Below are positions 38,915-52,064 of a stretch of 64,000 bases of DNA, in pieces (the first letter of the stretch is position 1; each line of letters opens with the position of its first letter). The position numbers and the translations under genes are program-made. The notes under the pieces were generated by a model. That model was not told the DNA's origin, ran no database searches, and saw only the letters and a program-made list of their open reading frames with translations. Source of the stretch: Flaccisagitta enflata (Eukaryota > Chaetognatha > Sagittoidea > Aphragmophora); assembly GCA_965153355.1 (NCBI GenBank), contig OZ231128.1, forward strand, positions 47,864,001 to 47,928,000, written 5' to 3'.

Positions 38915-39756
38915 AAATTCAAAAAAATTCAATTTGAATTTTCAAAGAAATTCAATTTGAATTTTTTGTAAATAAGTCTTTAAAGAATCATAACGTGAAA
39001 ACTATTTGTTGTAAAGCTTGGCGCCAAATGAAAGAGAATTATCAGATTTACCTACCAATCAATTTCATTGGAGGCCTCAATCAGCCCTATGTGATTGCCA
39101 ACTTCCTCACAAGAAAATGAAAACCATGTTTTTCTCGAATATGTCAAAAAGTCAAAGACTGACTTCAACTTTTTTCCCGACTATAGGGACAGTTTCAATG
39201 CCATAGTGTTGCCAACATAGTTTAATCTTAATAAACGTTTCATCATTTTTTGAAAGTTGACTGTCATCCCCGACCACCCTTATGTACATGCCCACAGGAA
39301 CAAAGATGATGATCTGATTTACTTTTGAGTTTTGACAGGAATGTGGAAATTGAAAAGAAAAGATTCTTCTTTCCAATTTCTCAAACTCAGAGATGCGAAA
39401 ACAGAGTTTCACACGCTGACTGACAAAAAGCGAGGAAAGATGACAGTGTTAAACTGAAGACGGGAAAAAAAAGGGAAAAAAAAATTCAAGACTTAATTTT
39501 GTTCACTTGTGACAAATATTAAGCCGGAGCGTATATCTTTTAAAGAGCAAACGCTCGTAAGGCAAAAAATTTTTAAATTCTTTTATTCCTAAAAATGGTG
39601 GTTGCTGATGGGGCCATTAAGTTACGGTTTGTATTTCCTTTATGTAGAAGCATGTATCATATAGTTTTTTTTGTTCTGTTTTTTAAATATTTGGCAAATG
39701 CAATCTTGGCAAGTTCGATCAAATGTTATGGCAGATCGATGGGAGCTATCACCTTG
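38915..39756. other. Non-coding DNA
   Basis: AT-rich, a duplicated AATTCAATTTGAATTTT phrase at 38928-38960, otherwise nothing. Confidence 0.4.
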
Positions 39757-39990
39757 ACTTTTTAGTCGCATGCAAGGCGACTCTACACCCCATTTTTTTG
39801 GTCCGTCGGTCCGTCCATTGGTTGTTCCGTCGGTCCGGCCGTCGGTCCATCGGTCCGTCTGTTACGCTTTACTTTTTTAGGGGTTTTTGTGGTCTTTGGC
39901 CTCACTGCTTCTGCCCAAATGATCACGTGACCTCAAATACGGCCCCGGCCAACCCGCACGCGACTGGGGTAGCCGTGTATCCGACCTTGA
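39757..39990 (+). mobile_element. GTCGCG element, near complete
   Basis: TTTTTAGTCGCATGCAAGGC start, GGTCCGTCGGTCCGTCC tract, GCTTTACTTTTTTAGGGGTT, CGCACGCGACTGGGGTAGCC and GTGTATCCGACCTTG. The (CAA)n tract begins about 30 bp after its end. Confidence 0.85.
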
Positions 39991-40017
39991 TAACTACATC
40001 TTTTTGAGTACATTGTC

Positions 40018-40798
<781 letters not shown>

Positions 40799-40934
40799 GT
40801 TGAACTTGGAAGAGGTGACAGTTTCAGAAGAAGGAAATTCAACGAGATCGGCAGAGCGTAATGACAGACTTGAAGTAATCATCGCCGTTCAGACGCTCAT
40901 CTACAATCTCATCATCAACTCTTGTATCATCTTC

Positions 40935-41743
<809 letters not shown>

Positions 41744-41745
<2 letters not shown>

Positions 41746-43285
41746 TGATATATGGGAGCTCCAAAAATTGACCACGTCCATCTAGCATTTTAAGACCGAG
41801 TGAAGATAAAGACCAATTTTTGTAAATAGCGAAAACTAATTTGGTCAAAGAAATTTATGGCTTTTCTATATCAAATATCTTCCAGTTAAAGACCGACTGC
41901 ATGTTGTTGTATGATTCTGTCGTATTTTGTTAATGAAGTTAACAAACCTCATATTAAGAAAGACATTCATGGCTCTAAGGAATCTCCAGAGCAGCCAACA
42001 AGACAAAGAATTATGGTTTAGTGAATCGGACGTACGCTTTTGGCTTGGCTTTCCATCGGCCATTCTTAGGGTGTGTTTCTAGTGACGACCAAAAATGCGG
42101 TTGTTCCCACTGAACGCGTTTACAGCATGAACACATATTTATGAATTTCACTGTCTCACGAGGGAGTGAGCGAAGTGAGTAAACAAGCCTGTGAACGGAG
42201 CGAGCGAGCAAAGCAATCATGGTGAAGGGAAGCGCTACATAAAAAGTGAGCAGAGTGAGCGGTGGGAGCAAACGAACATAGCGAGCAACCGAGTGGCCTG
42301 TTCAAAACGCGATTGTCTGTGACTAGAAACGCCCCCTTAGAATGTCACCATCAAGACTCAATGACTCGTCCATAAGTTGACATTTTCAATTGCGAAGTCC
42401 AAAATTATTGAAGGATAAAAGAACACAGATTTCCGACCCTGAAGCATCAGGCATCTAGAATGAAAAAGAAAATTTGTAAGAAACCGTTCTAGAAATTCTC
42501 CGTGGTCGCCCCAACTGCGAACCAGTTACTAAGATTCATTAGTAAACTGACCTCATTACATCTCAGTCAGATTGCCAGACTTGAAATATCTCAATTCCAT
42601 GGATTGGATCTTTTTTTCTTTTTGCAGAGGGTGTAGAACGAAAAATGATATTTATTTTGGTCTATCTTGGGCTAAAAATATTGGAAACGGTTTTATGTTC
42701 AGAAAATTACATTTTTTCCTCTTATAACACTATAAATCAAGACTTTTTGGTTAAAATTGATTGAAATCGATGATTCATTTTCGATGTGGTTCAAATTTTT
42801 GAATCTTTTTTAAATTTGCTTTTTGATCACTTGGCGTTTTTTTTTTTCTATTCACGTGCGCAGTTTTCTTTATAAATCAATGAAATTCATACCAAACATT
42901 ACATATTCACTCTGTTTCCAATGCCCGATTATGAATAATCAAACCAATTTGGCTATTTACCATAATTTTGGCTTTTAAAGCCATTTTAGTTCCTCCAAGC
43001 ATTTGGGCATGACCCTTTTTAGTGCCCCTGCCCAACCGCACGCGATTTGTTTCCGCTCACCGTGTAGGAGCGGAACATCGAGTTATATCAGACCAGAGGC
43101 CGAATAAAGAGGGAAGGCGAAGGCAAATGTCAAGATCTAAAAAGACGAACGACGGAAACAGTATAGCGTCATCTTGTTCTGCTGAAACAAGCCCGACAGC
43201 GCAACTTGATGCGTCATCATTTTCAAAAAGGCGTAGCGCACGTACCGACGGACCAACGAGCAGATAGGCGCTTATAGAGTTGCGA
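41744..43285. other. Non-coding DNA around TIR copy 1
   Basis: Apart from the element at 42069-42336 and a GTCGCG end fragment (43019-43049), nothing recognisable. 43050-43265 has a plus frame of basic/serine-rich residues with no family. Confidence 0.4.
42069..42336 (+). mobile_element. GGGYGTGTTTCTAG TIR element, copy 1
   Basis: GGGTGTGTTTCTAGTGACGA to TGTGACTAGAAACGCCCCC. The interior has GAGCGAGC/GAGTGAGC decamer-like runs and GTTTACAGCATGAACACATA. Flanking TTAG occurs on both sides. Confidence 0.8.
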
Positions 43286-43541
43286 TGAAGAATGGAAAAA
43301 AAGGAAAAGAAGAAGTGAAAGGAAGGAATAAGGTGAGGAAGAAAGAAAGGAACCGAGGAAGAAAAAAAGAAGAAGAAGAAAAAAAAAGAAAGACAGAAAG
43401 AAGGAAAGAAAGAAAGAAAAGAAAGAAAGAAAGAAAGAAAGATGAAAAGAAAGAAAGAAAGAAAGAGAGAAAGAAAGAATGAAAGAAAGAGTTATCGCTA
43501 TTCTGCTTCACAAAGCTACCACTAAACATTTTACAATGACA

Positions 43542-43575
<34 letters not shown>

Positions 43576-43780
43576 GGATTGGGTGACTGCCTAATAGACA
43601 GACAGACAGACAGACAGACAGATAGATAGATAGATAGATAGACAGACAGACGGCTAGACAGACGGCTAGACAGACAGACCGACAGACAGACAGTCAGTCA
43701 GACAGACAGACAGACAGACAGACACCCAGACAGATAGACAGATAGACAGACAGACAGACAGACAAACAGATAGATTGATT
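43286..43780. repeat. (GAAA)n, (GA)n, (GACA/GATA)n cluster
   Basis: GAAA-rich 43330-43490, GA 43546-43574, GACA/GATA 43597-43770. Confidence 0.95.
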
Positions 43781-43985
43781 GTTAGAAAGACAAAAAAAAT
43801 TGTGGGAAAACAAATACGTACAAAGAGAAACGGGCAGAGAATGAGAAAGACAGATTACAAATGGAAAACGTAAACAACGACAGGATTAAATGGATCTCAA
43901 GCTAGGATTGAAAAGATTGAAATCCCATCTGCTTACGCCGCTAGGCCCTGATAATCTTTTTTCATCCAGGTAGTGAACAATTAAC

Positions 43986-44150
43986 GCCGGATACACGGCT
44001 ACCCTAGTCGCGTGCGGGTGGGCAGGAGCAGTGCTGGAGCAGGTCACAAGGGTATCTGGGCAGGCGCATTATGCTCAAAGAGCTCGAAAACGCCGAAAAA
44101 GTAAAAAGGGGACCGACCGTCCGACCGTCTGACCGACCGACCAAACAATC
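43986..44150 (-). mobile_element. GTCGCG element, minus, 5' end fragmentary
   Basis: GCCGGATACACGGCTACCCT, AGTCGCGTGCGGGTGGGCAG, CGAAAACGCCGAAAAAGTAA, and a GACCGACCGTCC tract. A separate plus-strand 5' fragment lies at 44244-44273. Confidence 0.75.
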
Positions 44151-44483
44151 TTCTTTCCCACTTGTGCTGTAGCACTACAAATGCGCATCAAACAATGTAA
44201 CGAAACAAATATTGTCCCATTCGCATTTGGTGAATAGAAATAGGCGGCTACGCGACTGTATAACCCGCTATGGCTATGCCGGCCATATACCACACGCCAT
44301 ACGCCATACGTCATACGTCCTACTTCATACTAAATACGCCTGACATCCCGAGCCATGTGTTTCATACCTTATTCTAAACATGTTACGCCATCAGCATTTC
44401 TATGTTTTAATCCTTATCCAATATCCCAAGCAAACAAACACGCGAGCAGAAAAAAGTAAACAAAGATCATCATGCGAGACAAT

Positions 44484-44711
44484 GGGCGTGTTTCTAGTGA
44501 AGACGAAAATCGCGTTTGTTCCTGTGAAACGCTTTACAGCGTGAACCCATAGTGACTGAGCGAGCCCGTGAATGGAGCGAGCAATCGAAGCAAGAATAGC
44601 AAAGCAGAGTGCTGCATAGCGAGTGAGCGGAGTGAGCGGTGCGAGCAAACAAACGTAGCGAGCGACCGAGTGGCCCGTTAAAAACCCGATTGTCCCTGAC
44701 TAGAAATGCCC
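44484..44711 (+). mobile_element. GGGYGTGTTTCTAG TIR element, copy 2
   Basis: GGGCGTGTTTCTAGTGAAGA to CTGACTAGAAATGCCC, flanked by ACAAT on both sides (44479-44483 and 44712-44716). Same interior as copy 1 (GTGAGCGGAGTGAGCGGTGC). Confidence 0.85.
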
Positions 44712-44759
44712 ACAATCGCTGTTCTGATGAGTGTGTCGAGAACTCGCACCTGTCTCTTT

Positions 44760-45190
44760 CGTTAGTTAGTTAGCTGATTAGTTAGATAATTAGTTTCCAA
44801 CAAAAACAAGCCCGACCGGGCAACGATGCGTCCGGGCCGTGTCTCTGCGTGTATGGATCATGTGACATATATGAAGAGACAGATGGACGAACAGACGGGT
44901 GAAACGACTAAGTGGTAAAGGAGGCTGTCAAAACATGTTGGTTGATCATTTGTTTCAGTATAGGATCTCACAGTGACCAAAAACAATCGAGAAACGCGGT
45001 TTTTGCACTTGCGTAACGGACATACGGACAGACGGACCGACGGACCGACGGACGGACCGACGGACATACCCTCTTATAGAGATGCGTTCCTGACGGACGC
45101 ATCTAAAAATAGAATGAAAAGAATACATGGCGAGTGGGAAAGAGCGATTTTAGATGCGCAAAAACATACGGACAGACGAATAGGTTAACG
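44760..45190 (-). mobile_element. Element with GACGGACC tract and CTTATAGAGATGCGTTCC end
   Basis: 45010-45107 has (GACGGACC)n then ACCCTCTTATAGAGATGCGT and GACGGACGCATCTAAAAATA. Related ends occur at 46465-46525 and 46585-46672 (CTATGGCGCATCTAAAAAT). They parallel GTCGCG elements in layout but have GATGCG hairpins. Confidence 0.5.
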
Positions 45191-45195
45191 GATGG

Positions 45196-45295
45196 ACATA
45201 CATACATACATACATACATACATACATACATACATACATACATACATACATACATACATACATACATACCTACAAAGGGACAGACAGACAGACAT

Positions 45296-45361
<66 letters not shown>

Positions 45362-45533
45362 TGATTAGAAACGGATAGATGAACGAAGATGAAAGAAAGA
45401 AAGAAAGGAAGAAAGAAAGAAAGAAAAAAAAAGAAAGAAAGAAGGAAAGAAAGAAAGAAAGAAAGAAAGAGAGAAAGATAGAAAGAAAGAAAGTAAGAAA
45501 GAAGGAAAGTGAAAAAAAAGAAAAAGGTAAAGT

Positions 45534-45613
<80 letters not shown>

Positions 45614-45666
45614 AAGAAAGAAAAAAAATCTGAAAAGAAATTAAGAAAGAAAGAAAGAAAGAAAGT

Positions 45667-45709
<43 letters not shown>

Positions 45710-45711
45710 CT
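45196..45711. repeat. (CATA)n, (GACA)n, (GAAA)n cluster
   Basis: CATA 45199-45268, GACA 45281-45362, GAAA-rich 45390-45711. Confidence 0.97.
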
Positions 45712-45974
45712 TGAAAGATAGAATGATTGAGGGGGAAGATAGATAAGAATATACAATGAAAGGACTGATGCAAATGAGCCAGGAAAAAAAAAACGAAATG
45801 AAAGAGAGAAAGAAGGAATGGTTGAACTGGAAGAGTGGAAGTCGATGAGTCCAAGAATGACGGGAAAAGCAAATTCAATTTGCAAGAAAAACAAATAGAT
45901 AGAAAGGAGACAAAAAGTGAGAGAATGCAGAAAAATGGAAATGAAGGAAAACAAGGCTGGATACACAGGCCAAG

Positions 45975-46380
45975 ACGGTGCGCCGAGCATTATTAATTCA
46001 TAGCTATCCCTAGCTCCATCAGACCTATCCCTAGCTCTATCAGACCATTCCTAGCTCTATCAGACCTATCCCGCCGGGTGTTATTAATCCATAGCTGTCC
46101 CTAGCTCCATCAGACCTATCCTTAGCTCTATCAGACCATTCCTAGCTCTATAAGACCTATCCCGAGCTCTCTCAGGCCTCTCCCGAGCTCTATCAGACCT
46201 TTCCCGAGCTCTATCAGACCTATCCCGAGCTCTATCAGACCTATCACCAGCTCTATCAGACCTATCCCCAACTCTATCAGACCAATCTACAGCTCTATCA
46301 GACCTATCCTAAGACCTATTCGACCTATCGCCAGACCTATCCGACCTGTTCCCAGCTCTATAAGACCTAACCGTATATTA
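45975..46380. repeat. 20-21-bp minisatellite (AGCTCTATCAGACCTATCCC)
   Basis: About eighteen units; a larger segment (TTATTAATCCATAGCTGTCC...) is itself duplicated at 45990 and 46082. Confidence 0.9.
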
Positions 46381-46897
46381 GTGAATGAAATGACGAGTAT
46401 CATTTATGATGAACGAAATGAGTTTTCTATTGATTTCAAACATTTTTAGCGATTTTTCATTCGAGCGTGACCGACGGATGGACGAACTCAGCTTCTTATA
46501 GAGATGCTATGGCGCATCTAAAAATCATCCTAACATATTTCTGAATCATTTCCAGTGATTTTTGCTTCTTTTCTAGATTTTCAACTCGAGCGTTACCGAC
46601 CGACCGACCGACCGACCGACCGACCGACAGACAGAGGCTCTCATAGAGGTGCTATGGCGCACCTAAAAATGGTGAAAATAAAAGAAACAAAAGACCAAAG
46701 AACGGACAAGAAACAAAAGACCAAAGAACGAAAAGCGAGCCCAGTGGCAGTATTTGGTCAGCGGTACCCGAGTTGAGCATGCAGTAATATCCTGTTGAGC
46801 ACAGGGGAGGGGGAAATCTATCCGTTTGGCTGTTAAGTTACATAGAACAGGGTTGATATTTCAACGGCAAGTATATGGGTCTTGGACGAGGATCTTA

Positions 46898-47164
46898 GGG
46901 TCTGTATCTACTCGTGACAACCGCGTTTTTAACAAGCCACTCGGTCGCTCGCTACATTCGTTTGCTCGCAACGCTCACTCCACTCACTTGCTCTGCAGCA
47001 CTCCGCTTTGCTATACTCGCTCCGCTTGCTCACACCGTTCACAGGCTTGCCCACTCACAGCGCTCACTACCTCGTGGGACAGTAAAATTTATGAATATGT
47101 GGTCACGCTGTAAACGAGTTTCACAGGAATAAACACGTTTTTCATCTTCACTAGAAACACGCCC
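46898..47164 (-). mobile_element. GGGYGTGTTTCTAG TIR element, copy 3
   Basis: Inverted relative to the other two: GGGTCTGTATCTACTCGTGA to CTTCACTAGAAACACGCCC, with interior GCTCGCTACATTCGTTTGCT and CTCACTCGC-like runs. TTAG sits at both edges. Confidence 0.8.
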
Positions 47165-47375
47165 TTAGTGTGGGAGGCCAGAATCTGGGCCAAGGAAGCT
47201 AGGGTCACGGTCTGGAGCACCAGGATCTTGAAGGCTACCAGTCTAGGTTCTTGGACCCTGGTTCGGGAGACTGGAATCTGAGTCTCAAAGGCCAGGATCT
47301 GAGCGTCTGAGGAAGGGAGCGGGTTCTCCAGAATTATGTTGAGTAGTCAATCAAGAGAGACAAAAAAAGAAAGGA

Positions 47376-47614
47376 AGTCGCAAAAGCTTTAAATGGTCAG
47401 CGGAACCCGTGCCCTGCCTAAGTCGATTGTGTTTGAAGTTAAAAGGGAAGCAGGGCAGCGGCCCCGAAGGAGTCAATAACCTATGCTTTCACACATATGT
47501 GGAATTTGGACTTTGAGACAGGGATTTGGGCCTTGAGACTGGGATTTGAGGGGGGGGGGACGCAGGAGGAGAAGAAGGAGAAGGAGAAAATTCCCCATAT
47601 GTGTGCCCAAAAAC
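47376..47614 (+). mobile_element. Short AGCGGCCCC fold-back element, type I
   Basis: GTCGCAAAAGCTTTAAATGG, end hairpin CCCTGCC...GCAGGGCAGCGGCCCC, two minisatellite units only, a G-run, GGA repeats and CCCCATATGTGTGCCCAAAA. It looks internally deleted. The preceding 47170-47320 holds diverged units of the same minisatellite. Confidence 0.7.
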
Positions 47615-47660
47615 AAAAGAAAGAAAGACAGACAGAAAAAAGAGAAAGAACAATCGAAAA

Positions 47661-47880
47661 TAGCAGCCCAAAGGCAGTAAGTGGTCAGCGGTACCCGTGC
47701 CCTGCTTGAGGAGAAAGTGATTAAGGTTGAGAGGGAGCAGGGCAGCGGCCCCGAAGGGGATGAAGTCCTGTAGAACACAGGGGGAATCCATCTGTCCGTC
47801 CGTCCGTCCGTCCGTCCGTCCGTCCGTCCGTCCGTCCGTCCGTCCGTCCGTCCTTCTGTCTGCCTTCCTTCTGTCCAGGA
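47661..47880 (+). mobile_element. Truncated type II fold-back, left end plus (GTCC)n
   Basis: TGGTCAGCGGTACCCGTGCC, hairpin, GCAGGGCAGCGGCCCCGAAG, arm GGATGAAGTCCTGTAGAACA, then (GTCC)n at 47795-47852. No right arm is seen before the next copy starts near 47925. Confidence 0.7.
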
Positions 47881-47924
47881 TGCCCTGTACTTCAAATTTT
47901 CATTGAATACCATGGATAAATGAC

Positions 47925-48543
47925 AAAAGGTAGGATATGGATAATGGTACCCTTGCCCTTATTGAATAGTTTGTAGGTTAAGTTGAGGGAGGAGCAGGCC
48001 AGGATTTGGGTCTCTGAGGCCAGAATCTAGGTCTCAGAGACCAATTTCTTAGTCTCAGAGGCAAGGATTTCAGTCTCTGAGGCCAGGATTTGGGCCTCTG
48101 AGGCTAGGATTTAGGTCTTTGAGGCCAGAACCTAGGTCTTGGAGGTCAGAATCTGGGTCCCAAAGGTCAGGATCTGGGTCTCTAAGGCTTGGATGTGTGT
48201 TTTGGGAGCCAGAATCTAAGTTTAAGGGGCCAAAATGATAGGGCTCAGGCCAGAATTCAGGTTTTCTAGCCAGATTTGGCCCATTTTACCTGGTCTTGAG
48301 CCATTTTGCCTGGATTTGGCCCACTCTAGCTGGATTTGGGCCATTTCGCCGGGATTTGGCCCATTTTGACTGGATTTGGGCCATTTTGCTTGGATTTGGG
48401 CCATACAGTTTGGATTTGGGCCCCAAAGGAGACGAAGCCCTGAGGGTGGGGGGGGGGGACGGACGGACGGACGGACGGACGGACGGACAGATTCCCCCTG
48501 TGTTCTACAGGACTTCGTCCCCTTCGAGGCCGCTGCCCAAAAA
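47925..48543 (+). mobile_element. AGCGGCCCC fold-back element, type II, diverged left end
   Basis: A degraded left end (GGATAATGGTACCCTTGCCC), then minisatellite TCTCTGAGGCCAGGATTTGG (48000-48240) changing to CCATTTTGCCTGGATTTGGG (48260-48425). A (GGAC)n run follows, then the right arm TGTTCTACAGGACTTCGTCC ending CGCTGCCCAAAAA. Confidence 0.75.
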
Positions 48544-48546
48544 GAA

Positions 48547-48554
<8 letters not shown>

Positions 48555-48603
<49 letters not shown>

Positions 48604-49326
48604 ATTAGTAAAGATTAGAAGATTGAACGATTGAAATAGAAAATATGGCACTTTGATCAATAAACAGATACGAAGCAAGTTCAAACTAATACGTCCTCAT
48701 GCATTTTGAGTTTTAGGTTTGTAAAGAAAATTGAAATACCCTGATTTGCATAATTCAATGTTTTATAGTCACCAATTCACCTAATTTCTCTGTTTTTCCA
48801 ATTCTCTGTTTTTCCAATTCTCTGTTTTCCCAATTCTTCTAATTTCTCTGTTTTTCAAAAAAGAGGGGGCGTGCTGTTTAGGAAGGGGCATAAATAAGAA
48901 GAATCGTTGACTTTAGAACTTTCATCATGAAACAGAATTGAGAGAGATTAATGTTTGAAAATACTGGGGTTGCGCCTTTATAGATTTTTTTTCCTTCACT
49001 TATTCACTATTTTTTCTATTGCTCCTAAAAAGTGAGATCATTAATGTTTGGAGGGGCGCTTAATTGTCAAATTGTAATTTTCTATTCCCGCGGGGCGCTA
49101 ATTAGGAGAAATACAGTAAGTGTGTGATTAAAAGGCCATTCTTATGTACAACAGGGGCAGTACATTAAAAAGAACCGATAATGTGAACAGTTACACATGT
49201 GACCAATGATTAAAGAACATATAGTTTTAATAAAAATGGGATGAGAAGAGGATTCTAATATCAATGTAATGAATGAATGAATTGCCCTCATATTGAAGGT
49301 ATCTGTAACTAAAAGTTGTACCAGTA
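48555..49326. other. AT-rich non-coding DNA
   Basis: (GA)n at 48555-48600, an 18-bp repeat TTCTCTGTTTTTCCAA at 48785-48860, otherwise nothing. Confidence 0.5.
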
Positions 49327-49920
49327 TGTACATAACGCTGAGGAGAATATACTTTTTTCATGCTAGGACACAAAGATTTTTTTGTTTCCATGTAAGAAAT
49401 ATATTTTTAAAATTTCAGCACTGTGGATGACCTTATTCATTCATCATATTGTACCTAAAAAGCTGCTCACCCTTAAGGGGGCCAAAATTTAAAAATCATT
49501 TTCTCTCAAACTTGAGGCCAGATTCAGATTCCTCATCAAAAACTATGTATAAATAATAATTTTCACCTCTTTAAATTGATTTGAACACCTATTGAATAAA
49601 AAAAAAACGCAACATAAAGGTTTTTCAAAAACAGGGTTTTTTCAAGGTATTTTGTACTTTTAAGCTTTCTGAAAAAGAAAAACTAGTTTCTCTCATAATT
49701 TTTGACAGGGTATCTGAATCTGCCCTCAGATTTGAGAAAGAATGATTTTGAATATTTGGCCCCCTTAAGGGTGGGCCATTCTCTTGGTACATTATAATGA
49801 ATGAATGAGAACATCTATAATGATGAAACTTTTCGTATACATTTCTTACATCAAAACAAAAGAATCTAGGCCCTCCTCACAGTCCCAGCATGAAAAAAAG
49901 AGTCTTCTCCTCAGTACATG
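49327..49920. repeat. Fold-back repeat just upstream of the carbonic anhydrase gene
   Basis: Arms include GCTGAGGAGAATATACTTTT / CTCTTCTCCTCAGTACATG, TTTCATGCTAGGA / TCCCAGCATGAAA, and the central CACCCTTAAGGGGGCCAAAA / TTTGGCCCCCTTAAGGGTGG. Arms of about 250-290 bp, moderately diverged. Confidence 0.75.
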
Positions 49921-50004
49921 ACCTTTACATTTGTAAGAGGAGCAGATATCGATCGTTCCATCCACGCTGGCATCTTTTATCTACGAATTTGTTTCTTCTG
50001 TAGA

Positions 50005-50056
50005 ATGTCTCCTTTTGTTTTATTTTCTCTTTTCATAGCAATCTCGTTCGACACAG
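50005..50056 (+). CDS. Probable first coding exon: signal peptide
   Basis: ATG at 50005 opens [17 protein letters not shown], a short hydrophobic stretch typical of a secretory signal, ending in phase 1 at a good donor (G|GTGAGC, 50057). The bases before the ATG (TTTGTTTCTTCTGTAG, 49988-50003) look like a splice acceptor one base upstream of the start, so a 5'-UTR intron or trans-splice site is possible. Linking it to the carbonic anhydrase is inferred from position and strand. Confidence 0.55.
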
Positions 50057-50975
50057 GTGAGCTTTTTAGTTGCGGACAAGCAACTCTATAAGAGGCTTTG
50101 TCCGTCCGTCCGTCCGTCCCTTGGTCCGTCCATTCTTGAGCATGAGTCGAAAGGTGGGAAAACGAGCATTTTAGAAGCTTTTTGTGTGAATGGGGGTTAG
50201 CCGCCCCTGCCCACCCGTCCGCAACGATATTGTGACCCCGCGTCACTTGTTATGATTGTTTGACAACAATTCTGAAACTGAATCATGTAAATAACTCTTA
50301 CAGCCAGTTTCCGCCCAATAATCTTATGCAGCAATTTCGAAAACAACAACAAAGTCACCAGCAAATGCAAAGGTTTTACCCAACAGCCAACGCCAATCCC
50401 CGATTGATATCGACACCAACACTTTAAAATCAAGAGATGTGCCAAAATTGCGTGTTTACCGTGAAGGTCAAGCGAAGGCGAATTTTGCGTACACCAACAA
50501 TATTGGTAATGTTATGCCTTCATTTTCACAGTACACGGCAGCTTACGAAATTATTCTAAAAGACTAAAACTAAAACGAAATGCGATAAAAAAAAAAAAAA
50601 AAAGGAAATAAGAGGAAGTTATAAAAGGAACCGACCGGGTGGTCAACCGATGAACAGACATGACCATTTTTGACGCACAAAAAATAAAAAACAGCCCCCA
50701 ACGCAAATTTAAAAAAAGAGTCAGACTTTTAGTTGGTAGGTCGGTCGGTCGGTCGGTCCGTCGCATCAGGTTGGTCCATCATGGAAAGTGGTTCATTTTT
50801 GTCATGTCCTCTGAATGGATTCATTTATTGACTCAACCGTTGGTTAATTGATTTACTCATTAAATTCATTTATCTATTCATTTATCCGACAAATCATTCA
50901 ATTTATTTTCCAATCAACAAATCAAACAATCAATCAATAAATCAACCAACCAATCAATCAATCAATCAATCAATT

Positions 50976-51008
<33 letters not shown>

Positions 51009-51016
51009 ATCGATCG

Positions 51017-51099
<83 letters not shown>

Positions 51100-51641
51100 C
51101 ATCAAGCATTCAATGAATCAATATCAATCAATCAATCAATCAATCAATTAGTAAATCATTTATTCATTCATTCATTCATTCATTCATTCATTCATTCATT
51201 CATTCATTCATTCGTTCATTCATTCATTCATTCATTCATTCATTCATTCATTCATTCATTCATTCAGTCATTCATTCATTCAGTCATCTTTTTATAATCT
51301 CCTATTCAGCGAGGCGCACTTATGGGGGGCGGGTGGTTAATTACAAGACACAACCAAGTAATCATCCCCTATATTGTCGACTACTTGGCCTTGTTTTCCT
51401 TTCTTATCAGGTGTGGTGACGCTGAAAAACGATGGAAAAGGTTTTTCCGTTTCCGGCGGCAACATGAAGAAAATGCGTGTGTCCGGCGGCGGTCTAAAGG
51501 GCGTTTATCGCTTGGAGCAATTCCACTTTCATTGGGGATCAGTATCGGGAAAAGCCGGACTTACGAGCGGATCGGAACACACGATTGACGGAAGACAATC
51601 ACCGGCAGAGTTGCATCTTGTTCACTACAACACCAAGTGGG

Positions 51642-51732
<91 letters not shown>

Positions 51733-51740
51733 CGTTGTCG

Positions 51741-51835
<95 letters not shown>

Positions 51836-51857
51836 ATGGTTGTGTTTGTGGTTATGG

Positions 51858-51931
<74 letters not shown>

Positions 51932-51983
51932 ATTGTTGTGGTTTTGGTTGTGGTTTTGGTTGTGGTTGTGGTTGTGGTTGTGG

Positions 51984-52064
<81 letters not shown>

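Noticed and set aside
43022-43267. Basic/Ser-rich frame
   Set aside because: Its first codons lie in a GTCGCG-element end and its last in another repeat; likely chance.
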